From: Saprospiraceae bacterium
GTDB taxonomy: Bacteria; Bacteroidota; Bacteroidia; Chitinophagales; Saprospiraceae
Direction: 5' to 3'
Length of the DNA: 64,000 nt
Assembly: GCA_016787525.1 (NCBI GenBank)
Contig: JAEUUP010000072.1
Location: forward strand, 86,036 to 150,035
The position numbers and the translations under genes were made by a program. Within the stretch, counting starts at the first letter, position 1, and each line of letters opens with the position of its first letter. The notes under the pieces were generated by a model, which saw nothing but the letters and a program-made list of their open reading frames with translations, was not told the DNA's origin and searched no databases. Of this stretch, positions 62,751 to 64,000 are shown piece after piece.

Positions 62751-63698
62751 ATGAAAATGGCTAATTCCACTTATGGTTGTACACAATCGGAGTTGTACAC
62801 GACTTGTCGCAATGCTTGGTTGTTGTGCCAACAGTTTTTAAAAGAGTTTAGTGATTACAAAAGCAAGTATTCGGTAGCGTTTATTACTGATAATTTGGCT
62901 CTCATCAGTAGTATTGAAGCGATGGATGATTTTGCGGCTCGACGCGCGCCTATCAAGGAATTGCGCAAGAGCTTAATGGCTGAAAAGTCTGATGCTTTGA
63001 CTTTTTACGTGCGCTTAAAGGGTTATGTCTCAGAAGCTTATCAAGGTGACAAGACTATTTTGGATGCCAACTACACTGAAATGGGTCAATCCTTTTATGA
63101 AAAGCTAAATGCCAACAGTGGAAGTGATGTTCGGAGCTTGATGTCGGCAATGGTGCCTTATGTTAGAATGCACAAAGCTGAATTGATGGAAAAAGGATAC
63201 ATGCCTCTCAGCTTTCTGACTCAATTGGAAGAGAAAAAAGCATCGTTTGACGCTGCACATCAAGTATGGAAAGATGAATTTGAGAATAAACCCGATGCAA
63301 CGAGTGCTAAAATCGAAGCAAATAATGACCTTAAAGCCCGAGTGATGGCTATGTTGTCGGACGGACAAGCTGTGTTTTGTAATAATAAGTCACTGGCTCA
63401 AAAGTTTGTTTGGTCAACTCTTTTAGCGGATGTGCGTGGTGTGAAGCCGACAGGGTTTTCTGGTAAGATAACGGATAAAGCAACGGAGGCCCCCCTCAGT
63501 ATTGTGACAATTTTTATTGAATCTTTGAACCTCACGGTGTCTTGTGATAAAAACGGTCGCTATCAATTTGTTGTACCGACGAGTGGAAAATTGACGCTCG
63601 TCATCAAAGCGGAAGGTTATCGGACCATTGTGTTGGAAGATCAAGACGTTAAAGTGGGTGTGATGCGCCGTTTGAATATCGAGATGGAACGATTATGA
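62751..63698 (+). CDS. Paralogous helical protein with C-terminal carboxypeptidase-regulatory-like domain, copy 2
   Basis: 315 residues, paralogue of the 22303-23247 product along its whole length. Conserved blocks: TQSELYTTCRNAWLLCQQFL, ITDNLALISSIEAM, VRLKGYVSEAYQGDK, VPYVRMHKAELMEKGYMPLSF, LKARVMAMLSDGQAVF, AQKFVWSTLL, then the beta-rich domain GFSGKITDK...CDKNGRYQFVVP...KAEGYRTIVL. No signal peptide. The dispersed-word copy at 63492 encodes A-P-L-S at the position equivalent to G-P-L-S in copy 1. An ATG at 62757 is an alternative start. Function unknown. Confidence 0.75.
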   Translation: MKMANSTYGCTQSELYTTCRNAWLLCQQFLKEFSDYKSKYSVAFITDNLALISSIEAMDDFAARRAPIKELRKSLMAEKSDALTFYVRLKGYVSEAYQGDKTILDANYTEMGQSFYEKLNANSGSDVRSLMSAMVPYVRMHKAELMEKGYMPLSFLTQLEEKKASFDAAHQVWKDEFENKPDATSAKIEANNDLKARVMAMLSDGQAVFCNNKSLAQKFVWSTLLADVRGVKPTGFSGKITDKATEAPLSIVTIFIESLNLTVSCDKNGRYQFVVPTSGKLTLVIKAEGYRTIVLEDQDVKVGVMRRLNIEMERL

Positions 63699-63779
63699 AT
63701 TGGATTAAGGCTAAAGTAGTGTGTCGCCTCTAAAAAGTGGAGACTTTGCTGTGATAGTTGAATAATTGGCTTTTCAATA

Positions 63780-63819
63780 AAAAAGGTTTAGGCACTTCTG
63801 TGGTTGCCTAAACCTTTTT
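63780..63819 (+). terminator. Terminator after paralogue 2
   Basis: AAAAAGGTTTAGGCA (63780-63794) and TGCCTAAACCTTTTT (63805-63819), a perfect 15-bp stem with T tract. The 60-bp direct repeat begins inside its T run. Confidence 0.88.
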
Positions 63820-63875
63820 GGTTCTTTGACAATTTTTGTGTTTATCATACTGAGGGGGTACGTATCGGATACTTT
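63816..63875 (+). repeat. 60-bp direct repeat, copy 2
   Basis: Identical to 22156-22215, including the dispersed-word copy at 63848. It carries only half of the 35-bp palindrome. From its place before copy 1, it may be the upstream region of a further family member beyond the window (inference). The last 125 bp of the window hold nothing else I recognise. Confidence 0.88.
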
Positions 63876-64000
63876 TAAAGTTAATGCTGTCAACTTAGTG
63901 AAAGAATGATGTTATTTATACACATCGTCGCAAGTTCATTGAAAATTTTAGCTTATGTTTTCGTTTACGTTCAAACGATCGATTAGGTCTCACAGGGATT

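Larger units (their letters stand above)
1412..63857. repeat. Dispersed 10-bp word TACTGAGGGG / CCCCTCAGTA, about 67 copies
   Basis: Highly iterated short word found by reading both strands. Plus-oriented copies start near 3167, 4744, 4990, 7467, 8112, 9532, 17469, 18349, 22188, 24977, 27274, 27708, 30035, 34250, 35952, 36381, 36618, 39147, 40507, 42743, 43450, 43684, 44442, 47979, 49700, 49946, 50769, 52366, 53669, 55526, 60133, 60418, 61344, 61850 and 63848. Minus-oriented copies start near 1412, 12953, 13910, 14367, 16059, 18009, 19044, 20599, 23038, 25808, 26657, 31470, 31791, 32907, 33243, 34234, 35016, 38535, 40946, 43208, 46194, 46595, 49307, 49430, 51685, 52106, 53303, 54666, 56832, 57303, 58805 and 63492. 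Three or four of these carry one mismatch. The G tract is never shorter than four and reaches eight. Near-misses lie at 10984, 12490, 47380 and 55435. Most copies are inside genes. DNA-uptake-sequence-like is the leading interpretation (inference). Confidence 0.9.

Noticed and set aside
1412..63857. Dispersed word as a Chi recombination site
   Set aside because: Copies are balanced between strands (35 versus 32), and several form inverted pairs or stems; Chi motifs are normally polar. Not fully excluded without the whole genome.
1412..63857. Dispersed word as insertions of a mobile element
   Set aside because: Copies are only about 10-13 bp, keep genes in frame, and have no common flanks or target duplications apart from the one 60-bp repeat.

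Overview
Organism. The window reads as chromosomal DNA of a member of the Bacteroidota, roughly 40 % G+C and probably a saprospira-, cytophaga- or chitinophaga-like lineage (the lineage is inferred). The supporting signs are: surface proteins ending in type IX secretion (T9SS) sorting domains; the MqnA step of the futalosine menaquinone route; start codons without Shine-Dalgarno sequences; and several promoters with the Bacteroidota -7 box TAnnTTTG. I see no rRNA, tRNA, CRISPR array, transposase or phage gene.

Layout. 1-3.2 kb: 5' part of a TamB-like envelope gene (minus strand). 3.4-6.5 kb: receiver-like orphan, T9SS/dockerin-like protein and two exported thioredoxin-fold proteins. 6.6-12.6 kb: glycan cluster (two glycosyltransferases, two methyltransferases, FdtA-like ketoisomerase, FdtB-like aminotransferase). 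12.7-20.3 kb: purC, lipoprotein, fabZ, MsbA-like ABC exporter, fmt, permease, arr. 20.3-23.3 kb: about 2 kb of nested inverted repeats and a 43-bp tandem array, then an unusual cytoplasmic protein gene. 23.4-30.2 kb: RND pump, TolC-like protein, a frame-split RlpA/SPOR gene, mnmA. 30.6-45 kb: two large T9SS surface proteins, with a pseudouridine synthase, GT39 enzyme, permease and nth between them. 45.5-50.7 kb: DinB-like, amidase, permease, mqnA, coaX. 50.9-55.7 kb: trp operon led by an attenuator with three tandem Trp codons, then GNAT, trpE, trpG, an acidic protein and trpD. 55.9-61.3 kb: metal-binding repeat protein, metallophosphatase, miaE, GHL10-type glycosidase-like protein, membrane protein. 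61.3-64 kb: a second inverted-repeat/tandem-array/gene locus paralogous to the one at 20.5-23.3 kb.

What stands out. A 10-base word, TACTGAGGGG (complement CCCCTCAGTA), occurs about 67 times in 64 kb, once per ~950 bp. It is almost equally frequent on both strands, lies inside genes in five of six reading frames and between genes, and is built into transcription terminators, once as an inverted pair. About 0.5 copies of its 9-base core would be expected by chance. Density, strand balance and terminator pairing resemble DNA-uptake sequences of Neisseria and Pasteurellaceae; I know of no such system described for Bacteroidota. The function is inferred; the over-representation is seen directly.

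The second unusual feature is the pair of paralogous loci (20.5-23.3 and 61.5-63.9 kb). Each has long nested inverted repeats, then a tandem array of 43-44 bp period, then a ~315-aa protein with a C-terminal carboxypeptidase-regulatory-like domain. A 60-bp identical direct repeat links the two.
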